A stretch of DNA of 62,446 nt, taken from assembly GCA_050743075.1 (NCBI GenBank), contig JBOGDS010000009.1, positions 1 to 62,446 of the forward strand. Reading direction: 5' to 3'. The translations under genes were made by a program, and so were the position numbers. The DNA is from JBOGDS01 sp050743075 (GTDB lineage: Bacteria > Actinomycetota > Actinomycetes > Jiangellales > Jiangellaceae). Numbering within the stretch: position 1 is the first letter of the stretch; every line of letters starts with the position of its first letter. Below are positions 26,981-35,385 of this stretch, one piece after another. Under the pieces are notes generated by a model. It was not told where the DNA came from. It made no database searches and saw only the letters and a list, made by a program, of their open reading frames with translations.

Positions 26981-27980
26981 ACCGGATCCTCGGGTCCAGC
27001 ACGGCATAGAGCAGATCGGCGACGAGGTTCGCCGCGATCACGATGATCCCGCTGAGCATGAGCCAGCCCATCACCGAGTACGAGTCGTTGCGGCTGACCG
27101 ACTCGAGGAAGAAGTCACCCAGGCCGCGCCACTGGAACACCCGCTCGATCAAAATGGCGCCGTCGATGGTGCCGGCGATCAGTAGCGCCGACACCGTGGT
27201 CAGCGGGATCAGCGCGGTTCGCAAGGCATGCCGGCGCACCACGACCCGGTTTCGCAGGCCCTTGGCTCGGGCCAGGCGGACGTAGTCGCTGTTGAGCACC
27301 TCCAGCATCGACGCCCGCTGATATCGGCTCAGCGCCGCGTATGCCGTCAGCATGAGCGCCAGCGTGGGCAAGATCAGATGAGCGGTCGAGTCGGTGAACA
27401 ACTCCCACGCGCTGAACTCGCGGGTGTCGGCCGAGGCAGCACCGATGGTGGCGAAGCCGGTGCCGAGCTGCTGGTTGGACCAGACCCCAGCCTCCTTGAT
27501 CAACGAGCCGATCCAGAACGCCGGCATCGCCAGCGCGAGGAATCCCACGAAGGTGAGGGTGTAGTCCACCGTGGAGTACTGCCGCACCGCGCTGGTCACG
27601 CCGGAGATGATGGCCAGCCCGATGGCCAGCACGAGTGCGATCACCACCAACCGCAGGGTGACCAGGAACCGGGCTGCGATCTCGGCACCGATGTCGAAGC
27701 CGGGGCCTCGCACCGAGGGTCCGAACTTGCCTTGCAGCAGGCCGATGTCGCCGTTGCCGCCGATCCCGGTCATCCACAGCAGGTATCGCTCCGCCACCGA
27801 CCGGTCGAGGTACAGCCGCGCCTCCTCCGCGGCGATGACCTCCGGTTCCGGTGGTGGTTCCAGGAACCGCAGGTCGGCGAGCGGGTCGCCGGAGATGTCG
27901 ATCAACAAGAAGCAGAAGATCGACGCGGCGAACAGCACAGGGATCGCCGCCAGCAGCCTGCGCGCCGCGTAGACGACCAT
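26973..27980 (-). CDS. Peptide-type ABC transporter permease (OppB/DppB-like)
   Basis: 335 aa, six helices. It starts MVVYAARRLLAAIPVLFAAS, the usual DppB N-terminus, and has the EAA loop DYVRLARAKGLRNRVVVRRH. ATG 27980 is favoured over ATG 27986 because the AAGG ribosome site then has proper spacing; the frame open to 28034 overlaps the upstream stem-loop. An unusual insertion after helix 1 (SGDPLADLRFLEPPPEPEVI, about 30-49) is typical of the larger actinobacterial forms. Confidence 0.9.
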   Translation of the reverse strand: MVVYAARRLLAAIPVLFAASIFCFLLIDISGDPLADLRFLEPPPEPEVIAAEEARLYLDRSVAERYLLWMTGIGGNGDIGLLQGKFGPSVRGPGFDIGAEIAARFLVTLRLVVIALVLAIGLAIISGVTSAVRQYSTVDYTLTFVGFLALAMPAFWIGSLIKEAGVWSNQQLGTGFATIGAASADTREFSAWELFTDSTAHLILPTLALMLTAYAALSRYQRASMLEVLNSDYVRLARAKGLRNRVVVRRHALRTALIPLTTVSALLIAGTIDGAILIERVFQWRGLGDFFLESVSRNDSYSVMGWLMLSGIIVIAANLVADLLYAVLDPRIRYG

Positions 27981-28016
27981 GAGCATCCTTCGTCTCGAGG
28001 GGGCCGGTTGGTGCTC

Positions 28017-28058
28017 GGGCGGGGAGCCCCTCAATGGAGGAAAAGAGGCTCCCCGCCC
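28017..28058 (-). terminator. Intra-operon stem-loop after the binding-protein gene
   Basis: GGGCGGGGAGCC (28017-28028) pairs perfectly with its inverted copy at 28047-28058 around an 18-base loop. It lies between the end of the binding-protein gene (28082) and the start of the OppB-like permease. Such hairpins are common after binding-protein genes and partly terminate or stabilise the transcript so that the binding protein is made in excess. Confidence 0.75.
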
Positions 28059-28081
28059 GCGCGATCTTCAGCGGATCGGGC

Positions 28082-29860
28082 CTACTGGATCGCCCGGCCC
28101 CACTCATGGTTGTTGTAGACGCCGCGCAGGCTCTCGCCGGTGTTGTCGCGTACGTTGACGTAACCGTCCGAAGCGAAGATGAAGACCGGCGAGTCGTACA
28201 TGGGCAACACGTATGCGTCCTGGACCAGGACCTCCATCGCCTGGTTGGCGATCTCCGCAGCCTCGTCCTGGGTCGTTGCGGTCAGCTCCTCGGCGGCCAG
28301 CCGGTCCACGTCGGGATTGGTGTAATTGCCGAAGTTGCTGCCGCTGCCGGTCCTCCACTGCTGGTCGGCCTGTCCGACGAACAACGGGCTGCCGCTCCAG
28401 CCGAACTGCGCGATGTCGTAGTCCTGCTCGCCCAGCATCTGGCCGAGGGCGTCGGTCGTCTCGATGATGATCTCGATGCCGATCTCGGCCAGATAGGACT
28501 GGATCAACTCCATCGATGTGACCCGGGCCTGGTCGGCGGTCGCGCGCAGCCTGAACGGGCCGACCTGCTCACCGTCTCGGGTCAGCGTCGTGCCGTCCAG
28601 CACGTACCCGGCGTTCTCCAGGATCTCCAGCGCGGCCGCGGTGTCGCCGCTGCCCTGGCCCGTCTCGGTGACGTGGTCGACGTGGTACGGGCTGCTGGAG
28701 TTGAAGACGTGGTTGGTGCGCAGGGTGTAGTCCGGGAACATCTCGCCGAAGTTCTTGGTCGCGATGTCTTCGACGTCGATCGCGGTGAAGATCGCCCGGC
28801 GCAGCTCGACGTCCTGGAACGCCGGTACGTCCATGTTGAAGTCGACGTGCTCCCAGCTCGGGCCAGGGAGTATGTGTATGTTGACGTTCGCCAGTTCCCG
28901 GATCCCGGATACGACGTCTTCGTTGAGCTGGATCGGCGACCCGCCGTGGATCTCGTCGTTGGCCAGTGCCGGCACCCAGGCGCCCTGGTCGTCGATGACC
29001 CGGATGATGTAGGTCTCGAGGGTGGGGTCGATCTCGCCGTACCAGTTCTCGTTCGGCTCTTTGATCACCTGGTTCTCGAAGTCGCCTTCGACGATCCGGT
29101 AGGGGCCGCCGGAGAACGTGGGCATGTTCTCCTGGAGCCACTCGAAGTACCCGCCCAGCTGGACGGGGTCGTCGATGTCGAAGCCATTCTGCTCGGCCAC
29201 ATGTGCCGGCATCAGGCCGCCCGCGATGCTGTCGACGTTGAGGAACCCGAACCACTCCGGGTCGTACTCGCCCTCCTTCATCGTGACCGTGACCGTCTTG
29301 CCGTCGGCTGAGCCCTCGATGCTCTCGACCCGGTCGTAGGGCGCTGTCGCCCGTGACCGGCACCCTTCACAGTGGCCCTCCTCCGGGCTCGTACCGAGCT
29401 TCCAGCTCACGACGAAGTCGTCGGCGCTGATCGGGGTCCCGTCGTCCCACTCCGCCTCGTCGCGGAGGACGTACTGCCAGCTCTGTGGGCTCTCGGTCAG
29501 CAGCTCCGGCTCTGACGAGAACAGGTCCATGTTGAACAGGTACGTCTCGCGGTCGGGCGCGAACATGCCGGTGTGCGGGTAGATCCCGTGCAGCATCTGG
29601 AGGGTGTAGACCGAACCTCCCTCCGGCGAGTAGGCGTTCCACCCGGTGGGCTTGGACACGACCAGCCAGGTGATCGAGCCTCCGTCGTCCCGCTCGCCCT
29701 CGTTGCAGGTGTTGGGGTTCTCGGCGCAGCCCTCGAACCCCGGCTGGCCCGCGGCATCACCGGGATCGCCCTCTCCGCCGTCGCCTGCGCACGCAGTGAG
29801 CGCCACGGCCGCCAACAACGCCATGAAGGCCGCCGCTCGTCGTCTGGCCACGCTTGCCAT
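28082..29860 (-). CDS. Peptide-type ABC transporter substrate-binding lipoprotein (first copy)
   Basis: 592 aa, family 5 solute-binding protein; signal peptide with lipobox LTAC (Cys24) and an acidic Gly-rich linker. A cysteine pair near the start of the mature part (GCAENPNTCNEGE) may form a disulfide. It heads the transporter operon and is only distantly similar to the second binding protein at 22012-23772. ATG 29860 is preceded by GGAGGA. The upstream region is block copy 2 and is shared with the divergent ArsR-type regulator. Confidence 0.88.
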   Translation of the reverse strand: MASVARRRAAAFMALLAAVALTACAGDGGEGDPGDAAGQPGFEGCAENPNTCNEGERDDGGSITWLVVSKPTGWNAYSPEGGSVYTLQMLHGIYPHTGMFAPDRETYLFNMDLFSSEPELLTESPQSWQYVLRDEAEWDDGTPISADDFVVSWKLGTSPEEGHCEGCRSRATAPYDRVESIEGSADGKTVTVTMKEGEYDPEWFGFLNVDSIAGGLMPAHVAEQNGFDIDDPVQLGGYFEWLQENMPTFSGGPYRIVEGDFENQVIKEPNENWYGEIDPTLETYIIRVIDDQGAWVPALANDEIHGGSPIQLNEDVVSGIRELANVNIHILPGPSWEHVDFNMDVPAFQDVELRRAIFTAIDVEDIATKNFGEMFPDYTLRTNHVFNSSSPYHVDHVTETGQGSGDTAAALEILENAGYVLDGTTLTRDGEQVGPFRLRATADQARVTSMELIQSYLAEIGIEIIIETTDALGQMLGEQDYDIAQFGWSGSPLFVGQADQQWRTGSGSNFGNYTNPDVDRLAAEELTATTQDEAAEIANQAMEVLVQDAYVLPMYDSPVFIFASDGYVNVRDNTGESLRGVYNNHEWGRAIQ

Positions 29861-29896
29861 CCGATCCTCCTCGTCCGCGAACCTCCCGCACGGAGA

Positions 29897-29966
29897 GGCA
29901 CGTCGTCAGACCAGTAACTCCGGCAATGAGACCGAGCTGGTACTCATTCGAGACCACTCGAATCCA
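29897..29966. promoter_or_regulatory. Conserved 70-bp regulatory block, copy 2, with palindromic operator
   Basis: Contains the palindrome ATTCGAGACCACTCGAAT (29946-29963) and, on the minus strand, TGGTCTGACGA (29903-29913, fits TNGTNNNACNA). The palindrome is 26 bases before the regulator's GTG start and overlaps the expected -35 region of its promoter, whose -10 looks like TAGCCT at 29976-29981. It is 86-103 bases upstream of the binding-protein gene on the other strand. One operator could therefore control both directions. Confidence 0.75.
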
Positions 29967-29988
29967 CCGCCCGCCTAGCCTCGGAAAG

Positions 29989-30954
29989 GTGATCGTCGCG
30001 ACGCTCGACGCGGCGAGCCTTGGCCGCGTCCGGCTCGCCCCCTCACCGGCCTTCGAGGCCCTGTCGTGGCTCAAGCTCGCGGCCGGCCGGCGGCGGCACC
30101 CGGTGTTCGGCGACCCTGGCGCGAGCGCGCGCTTCGCCCTGCGTGATCCCGACGTAGCCCTGCTCGCGGCACTCGTTCCGTCCGGTGCAGTGGGCTACAT
30201 GCCCGACCTCTTGACTCCGAAACCTCCGCCCGGACCACCGGCGCTGACGTTCATGAGCCAACTCGAGGTGATGTGCGAGACGCCCGATTCCCGGGTAGCC
30301 GAGGAAGTGACCGAGCGCTTCGAGTCTGGCGACCAGCCACAGACGGTGCGGCAGGCCATGGAGACCGGCCGTCTCGCACCACGGGCGGCCTGCGGGCTGC
30401 TCCGGTTCTGGAAGAACGTGGTCGCCGACCGGTGGTCGGCGATACGGACCGCGCTGGATGCCGACGTCTCACGCCGTTCGGCCACGATGTCGACCCAGGG
30501 CGTCGGTGCCGTGGTCGGGTCCCTGCACCCGAAGATCCACTGGGACGGCGCGACGCTGCGGGTGGAGAAGCCTTGCGAGCAGAGCCTGGACTGCGTCGAC
30601 ACCGAGCTGGTGCTCGTGCCGTCGGCGTTCGCGCAGCACGGGCCTTTCACACAGCTCGGTCGAGCCGAGGACGCCGTCTTGTACTACCCGGCCGACGGGA
30701 TCGGCGCGGCGGCCACGTCGGCGTCGGCCCCTTCGCTGGCGAAGCTGGTCGGTGGGACCCGCGCGCGGCTGTTGAACGACCTCGACGTACCTCGCTCCAC
30801 GGCCGAGCTCAGCGTCAGGCATGACGTTGCCCCGGCGACGGTCTCGTACCACCTCAGCGTCCTCCTCGGCAGCGGACTGGTGGTTCGAACCCGTGAGCGC
30901 CGGGTCGTGCTCTACCGGCGCAGTGATCACGCTCGGGCCCTCCTGGGGGCCTGA
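29989..30954 (+). CDS. ArsR-family transcriptional regulator with DUF5937 domain
   Basis: 321 aa. The N-terminal two thirds match DUF5937, a domain found on actinobacterial regulators; residues ~245-315 are a winged helix (LLNDLDVPRSTAELSVRHDV then ATVSYHLSVLLGSGLVVRTR, the recognition helix and wing). GTG 29989 lies 8 bases after TAGCCT, suggesting a leaderless message. Divergent from the peptide transporter operon and sharing the 70-bp block, it is the probable local regulator, with ligand unknown. Confidence 0.85.
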   Translation: MIVATLDAASLGRVRLAPSPAFEALSWLKLAAGRRRHPVFGDPGASARFALRDPDVALLAALVPSGAVGYMPDLLTPKPPPGPPALTFMSQLEVMCETPDSRVAEEVTERFESGDQPQTVRQAMETGRLAPRAACGLLRFWKNVVADRWSAIRTALDADVSRRSATMSTQGVGAVVGSLHPKIHWDGATLRVEKPCEQSLDCVDTELVLVPSAFAQHGPFTQLGRAEDAVLYYPADGIGAAATSASAPSLAKLVGGTRARLLNDLDVPRSTAELSVRHDVAPATVSYHLSVLLGSGLVVRTRERRVVLYRRSDHARALLGA

Positions 30955-30992
30955 GTTCGGCCACGACTCCGTGATCGGCAAGACTGCGCCGC

Positions 30993-32027
30993 ATGAGCTA
31001 CGTCGCGGCAGATGACCGCTACCAGAGCATGACCTAGTGGCGGGTGGGCCGCAGCGGCCTGCGGCTTCCGGCGATCTCACTGGGTCTCTGGCACAACTTC
31101 GGCGAGGAGACCCCGGTCACGACGCAGCGGTCGATCCTGCACCGGGCGTTCGACCTCGGCATCACCCACATCGACCTGGCCAACAACTACGGACCGCCGT
31201 ACGGCTCGGCCGAGACGAACTTCGGCCGGATCCTGCGCGAAGACTTCTCCGGCTATCGCGACGAGCTCGTCATCTCGACGAAGGCAGGGTACGACATGTG
31301 GCCCGGACCATACGGCGAGTGGGGCTCGCGCAAGTACCTCCTGGCGAGCCTGGGCCAGTCCCTGTCCCGGACGGGCCTGGACTACGTCGACATCTTCTAC
31401 AGCCACCGGTTCGACCCGGACACGCCGCTGGAGGAGACCATGGGAGCGCTGGACAGTGCGGTTCGCGCAGGAAAGGCCCTCTACGCCGGCATCTCCTCGT
31501 ACTCGGCCGAGCGGACGGCAGAGGCGGCTGCGATCCTGCGCGACCTCGGCACGCCGCTGCTGATCCACCAGCCGTCGTACTCGCTGATCAACAGGTGGAT
31601 CGAGGACGGCCAGCCCAGCCTTCTCGAGACGCTCGAGCACGAGGGGGTCGGCTGCATCGCGTTCTCACCGCTGGCCCAGGGCATCCTGACCGACCGGTAT
31701 CTCGACGGAGTGCCCGCCGGCTCGCGGGCTTCCCAAGGCACATCGCTGTCCCCCGACCTGCTGACCGAGGACAACCTGCGCCACATCCGGGCGCTGGCCG
31801 AGATCGCGTCGGCACGTGGGCAGACGCTGGCCCAGATGGCGCTGGCCTGGGTCCTGCGCGACGAACGGGTGACCTCGGCCCTGGTCGGCGCCAGCAGTGT
31901 CGAGCAACTGGAGGCGAACGTCGCCGCTCTCGGGTCGCTGACGTTCTCCGACGAGGAGCTCGCGGCGATCGACCGGGACGCCGTCGACGGAGGCATCAAC
32001 CTCTGGTCTCGCTCGAGCGGAGGCTAG
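30993..32027 (+). pseudogene. Aldo-keto reductase (YghZ-like) interrupted by an amber codon
   Basis: ATG 30993 opens MSYVAADDRYQSMT, which aligns with the N-terminus of E. coli YghZ, but the next codon is TAG (31035-31037) where relatives have tyrosine. The same frame then continues WRVGRSGLRLPAISLGLWHN through the whole TIM-barrel to 32027. Catalytic Asp, Tyr, Lys and His are intact (DLANNYGP, STKAGYD, YSHR). Relatives reduce L-glyceraldehyde 3-phosphate. Restart at GTG 31044 could make a protein lacking 17 residues, including the N-terminal hairpin that caps the barrel, so partial function is not excluded. It follows the regulator gene in the same direction. Confidence 0.75.
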
Positions 32028-32032
32028 CCGAG

Positions 32033-32461
32033 TCAGGGCAGTGCTCCGCCGCTGTCGGCCAGGGCGTGGACGGAGCCGCCTTCGGCCCGCACGAGCGCTG
32101 CCAGCGCGGGATCTGCCGTGGCGAGAGCTCGGCCCCACGACATCGCCGTGGCCGCGGCGACGCAGTCGGCCAGGCTGACAGCCATCCGCTCCCGGTGATA
32201 GTGCCGAGCCCGCAACCGACCCGCCAGCAGCCCGACGTCTGCGGAGACCGACGTCAGCTCCATACCTGTGCTGGCGAGCAGCGCGAGGTCGGCGTGCACG
32301 TCGTCGGCATCACGGCCGTAGACGCGAACAAGTTGATCCAGAACCTCGGCGGCGTTGACGACCGAGAGGATCGTTGGGGCGCCAAGGAGGTCGGCGACGT
32401 CATCGGCCACCGCTTCCCCCCGCAGGTACGCCAGCACGGCGTACGCGTCGAGGACAGTCAC
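32033..32461 (-). CDS. PIN-domain toxin (VapC-like)
   Basis: 142 aa. PIN-domain landmarks: VTVLDAYAVLAYLRGE (Asp5, Glu16), VNAAEVLDQLVRVYG in the middle, and MAVSLADCVAAATA with the conserved acidic residue of the third motif, then LATADPALAAL. The expected activity is magnesium-dependent RNA cleavage. GTG 32461 overlaps the antitoxin stop (GTGA). It is convergent with the damaged aldo-keto reductase gene, 5 bases away. Confidence 0.87.
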   Translation of the reverse strand: MTVLDAYAVLAYLRGEAVADDVADLLGAPTILSVVNAAEVLDQLVRVYGRDADDVHADLALLASTGMELTSVSADVGLLAGRLRARHYHRERMAVSLADCVAAATAMSWGRALATADPALAALVRAEGGSVHALADSGGALP

Positions 32462-32718
32462 CGGCCGGTGCGGCGCAGACCCTCGTTCGCAGCCTCCGTG
32501 GCGCGCTCGATCGCTCGTGCATCCTCGCTGGTCGGACCCGGGCCCGAGTGCGCACCACGCAGTGCCCGAACCGGGTCTTGCGGGATCGGTCGGACGATGG
32601 CGTAGTCGCCTCGGTCGATGACGAGCACAGCGCCGACATTCCATCGATGACGCAGCGCGGCCGGCAACGACACTTGGCCGTTGGACGTCACCTTGGCCCG
32701 CACTGCCGATGTAGTCAC
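32458..32718 (-). CDS. AbrB/SpoVT-type antitoxin (VapB-like)
   Basis: 86 aa. The N-terminal half AVRAKVTSNGQVSLPAALRH is a swapped-hairpin AbrB DNA-binding domain; the C-terminal half is helical and should bind the toxin. GTG 32718 is preferred over GTG 32733 because TATGAT (minus strand, 32730-32725), a near-consensus -10, ends 6 bases before it, pointing to a leaderless transcript; the longer start would place the -10 inside the gene. Coupled to the toxin by GTGA. Confidence 0.82.
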   Translation of the reverse strand: MTTSAVRAKVTSNGQVSLPAALRHRWNVGAVLVIDRGDYAIVRPIPQDPVRALRGAHSGPGPTSEDARAIERATEAANEGLRRTGR

Positions 32719-32724
32719 CGTGCC

Positions 32725-32754
32725 ATCATACACAGGCGGGTAGTCGTTGTATGA
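32725..32754 (-). promoter_or_regulatory. Promoter and inverted repeat upstream of VapBC
   Basis: TCATACA (32726-32732) and TGTATGA (32748-32754) form a perfect 7-bp inverted repeat with a 16-base or shorter spacer; the first arm overlaps the -10 hexamer TATGAT. This is where a VapBC complex would bind to repress its own promoter. Confidence 0.55.
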
Positions 32755-33042
32755 CGGTCAGAAATCACATGCATGCGTGGGTCATGACGCTCTTGTCCGA
32801 CACGCAGCGTGCGGTGGCTAGCGTGCCCGGCAGGCTTGACGTGGGACATGTTCGACGATGCCGCGCCGAGATGGTCCGCTGCATCGGCGCGGCCATCGGT
32901 GCGGAGATCCCGTTCGTGGAACTCACCCACCAGCAGGCGGCCGTGCCGGCCGTCGGCGAGTTCTCGGACGGCCCGCCACGAGGTACGCCCAGTGGGCCTG
33001 CGATCATGCCGACGCCTTCCGGTGAGGCGGCCACCGCGACGG
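32755..33042. other. Gene-free stretch between VapBC and parE
   Basis: I find no convincing gene here on either strand. Open frames exist on both strands, but their residue composition (runs of Arg, Pro, Ser) is that of shadow frames and none has a recognisable motif. The segment may contain a terminator for parE, but no strong stem is obvious. Confidence 0.5.
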
Positions 33043-35163
33043 TCAGGCGTCGATGCGAGCGCGGTCGAGCTCGGCCGCACCCGCGACGATGAACTCCTTG
33101 CGCGGCGCGACGTCGTTGCCCATCAGCAGCTCGAACACGGCGTCGGCGGCCTCGGCGTCGGCGGCGTTGATGCGGCGCAGCCGACGGTGCCGCGGGTCCA
33201 TCGTGGTCTCCGCGAGCTGGTGCGGGTCCATCTCGCCCAGGCCCTTGTAGCGCTGCGGGTTCTCCTTGTACCGGACGCCCCTGCGGTCGAGGTCGCGCAG
33301 CGTGCGCTGCAGCTCGGCATCGGTGTAGGTGTACAGGTATCGGTCCTGGCCCTTGCGCGGGTTGGTGAGCTCGATCCGGTGCAGCGGCGGCATCGCGGCG
33401 TAGAGCCGCCCCGCCTCGACCAGCGGGCGCATGTACCGGAAGAACAGCGTGATCAGCAGGGTCCGGATGTGTGCGCCGTCGACGTCTGCGTCCGTCATCA
33501 AGATCAATTTGCCGTAGCGGACCTGGGCGAGGTCGAACGTTCGGCCGCTGCCGGCGCCGATGACCTGGATGATCGCGGCACACTCGGCGTTGCCCAGCAT
33601 GTCGCCGACCGAGGCCTTCTGGACGTTGAGGATCTTGCCGCGGATCGGTAGCAGCGCCTGGTACTCGGCATCACGGGCCGCCTTGCCGGTGCCCAGCGCG
33701 GAGTCGCCCTCGACGATGAACAGCTCCGAGCGGTCCAGGGCCCCCGAGCGGCAGTCGACCAGCTTGGTCGGCAAGGCGCTGGTCTCGAGGGCGTTCTTGC
33801 GCCGGACGGTCTCCTTGTGCAGGCGCGCCGCGACCCTCGCCTTGGCAGCGGCGACGACCTTCTCCAGGACGGCGGCCGCCTGCGCCTTGTCTCCGCGCCT
33901 GGTTCCTGTCAGCCGCGCCGTGAGCTGACGTTCGACCACCCGGGCGACGATCCCGCGGACCGCGCTGGTGCCGAGAACCTCCTTGGTCTGCCCCTCGAAC
34001 TGGGGCTCGGCCAGCCGGGCCGTGACGACCGCGGTGAGGCCCTCGAGGACGTCGTCCTTCTCGATCTTGTCGTCGCCCGCCTTGAGCCGCCGGGCGTTGG
34101 CCCTGATCTGGTCACGCAGGGCCTTGAGCAACCCCTGCTCGAAGCCGGCGAGGTGCGTGCCGCCCTTGGGAGTCGCGATGACGTTGACGAACGAGCGCAT
34201 CTCGGTCTCGTAGCCGACACCCCAACGCACGGCCACATCGACCTCGCAGGTGCGCTCGACGGTCTGCGAGGCAAGGTGGCCAGCATCGTCGAGCACCGGC
34301 ACCGTCTCGGTGAACGTCTCGGTGCCATTCAGCCGCAGCACGTCGCTGACGGCACCGTCGGCGGCGAGGAAGCCGACGAACTCGGTGATGCCCCCGTCGT
34401 GGCGGAAGCGGCGCTCGTCGGGCTCGTCGCTGCGCTCGTCTCGCAGGGTCAGCTCGAGGCCGGGTACGAGGTACGACGTCTGCCGAACACGGGTGACCAG
34501 TTCGTCGAAGGAGAAGTCGGCATCGCGCAGGAAGATCTGCCGGTCCGGCCAGAACCTGATCCGGGTGCCGGTGACGTCCTTGCGGCGCTTGCCGACGACC
34601 CGTAGCTCGGAGTGGTCGGTGAACGGCTCGAACCGGGCGTCCGGGCCGTCGCCCGCGAAGATGCCGGGCTCGCCGCGGCGGAACGACATCGCGTGGACCT
34701 TGCCGTCGCGGTCGACCTCCGCGTCGAGCCGAGCGGACAGCGCGTTGACGACGCTGGCGCCGACGCCGTGCAGCCCGCCCGTCGCGGCGTAGGAGCCGCC
34801 GCCGAACTTGCCGCCAGCGTGCAGTTTGGTGAAGACGACCTCGACACCGGACAGCCCGCTGCGGGTGTGGACATCGACCGGGATGCCGCGGCCGTCGTCG
34901 CGGACCTCGACCGATCCGTCGGCGGCGAGAACGACCTCGATCGTGCCGCAGTGACCGGCCAGGGCCTCGTCGACGCCGTTGTCGATGATCTCCCAGAGGC
35001 AGTGCATGAGGCCGCGCGCGTCCGTGGAGCCGATGTACATGCCCGGCCGCTTGCGCACCGCCTCCAGCCCCTCGAGGACCGACAGGTGGCGAGCCGTGTA
35101 CTCCTGCGCGCCACCTCTGGCGGGCGAGGAGCGGATGGGCAGCTCGGCCGGCTGTGCGCACAC
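33043..35163 (-). CDS. parE: DNA topoisomerase IV subunit B
   Basis: 706 aa. GHKL ATPase domain at the start (Glu58 and Asn62 in LWEIIDNGVDEAL, then DDGRGIPVDVH and TGGLHGVGASVVNAL), transducer domain to about 400, and the Toprim domain with Glu485 in VEGDSALG and Asp558/560/562 in TDADVDGAHI. Supplies ATP-driven strand passage with ParC (15020-17464). The two genes are 15 kb apart and in opposite orientation, as in Streptomyces. ParE rather than GyrB is inferred from this context. Confidence 0.9.
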   Translation of the reverse strand: MCAQPAELPIRSSPARGGAQEYTARHLSVLEGLEAVRKRPGMYIGSTDARGLMHCLWEIIDNGVDEALAGHCGTIEVVLAADGSVEVRDDGRGIPVDVHTRSGLSGVEVVFTKLHAGGKFGGGSYAATGGLHGVGASVVNALSARLDAEVDRDGKVHAMSFRRGEPGIFAGDGPDARFEPFTDHSELRVVGKRRKDVTGTRIRFWPDRQIFLRDADFSFDELVTRVRQTSYLVPGLELTLRDERSDEPDERRFRHDGGITEFVGFLAADGAVSDVLRLNGTETFTETVPVLDDAGHLASQTVERTCEVDVAVRWGVGYETEMRSFVNVIATPKGGTHLAGFEQGLLKALRDQIRANARRLKAGDDKIEKDDVLEGLTAVVTARLAEPQFEGQTKEVLGTSAVRGIVARVVERQLTARLTGTRRGDKAQAAAVLEKVVAAAKARVAARLHKETVRRKNALETSALPTKLVDCRSGALDRSELFIVEGDSALGTGKAARDAEYQALLPIRGKILNVQKASVGDMLGNAECAAIIQVIGAGSGRTFDLAQVRYGKLILMTDADVDGAHIRTLLITLFFRYMRPLVEAGRLYAAMPPLHRIELTNPRKGQDRYLYTYTDAELQRTLRDLDRRGVRYKENPQRYKGLGEMDPHQLAETTMDPRHRRLRRINAADAEAADAVFELLMGNDVAPRKEFIVAGAAELDRARIDA

Positions 35164-35280
35164 GGGTCGGCATCTCCTGTTCGCGCGGGTGTCGCTGACC
35201 GCGCGCTGTCAGGGTAGTCGGCCGCACGGACCGGACCCGCCCTGACGCGCCGCGGCCGCCGTCGCCGGTGTGAGCAACGT

Positions 35281-35301
35281 CGCTTCGCTCAGAGCGAAGC
35301 G
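35281..35301. other. Short hairpin between divergent parE and DUF7455 genes
   Basis: CGCTTCGCT and AGCGAAGCG form a perfect 9-bp stem with a 3-base loop. It lies upstream of both divergent genes. It could be an operator or an upstream terminator; nothing else in the surrounding 100 bases resolves this. Confidence 0.45.
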
Positions 35302-35308
35302 GGCTGTT

Positions 35309-35334
35309 GGAACCGGGTAGGAAGAAGCAGCGTC
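35309..35334 (+). promoter_or_regulatory. Candidate ECF-type promoter for the DUF7455 gene
   Basis: GGAAC at 35309-35313 and CGTC at 35331-35334 are separated by 17 bases, the spacing and sequence seen at promoters of envelope-stress ECF sigma factors in actinobacteria. The downstream gene starts at 35386. Based on pattern alone. Confidence 0.4.
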
Positions 35335-35385
35335 TGTTTGGATGTTGTCGAGGACATTGCCAGACCATCCGCCGAGAGGAGTTCC

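Noticed and set aside
32755..33042. Open frames on both strands between VapBC and parE considered as a small gene
   Set aside because: No start with a ribosome site, no conserved motif, and Arg/Pro/Ser-rich shadow-like composition.
33043..35163. Gyrase subunit B instead of ParE
   Set aside because: Cannot be excluded from motifs alone, but position between parC and sigA and absence of gyrA/recF/dnaN neighbours favour topoisomerase IV.
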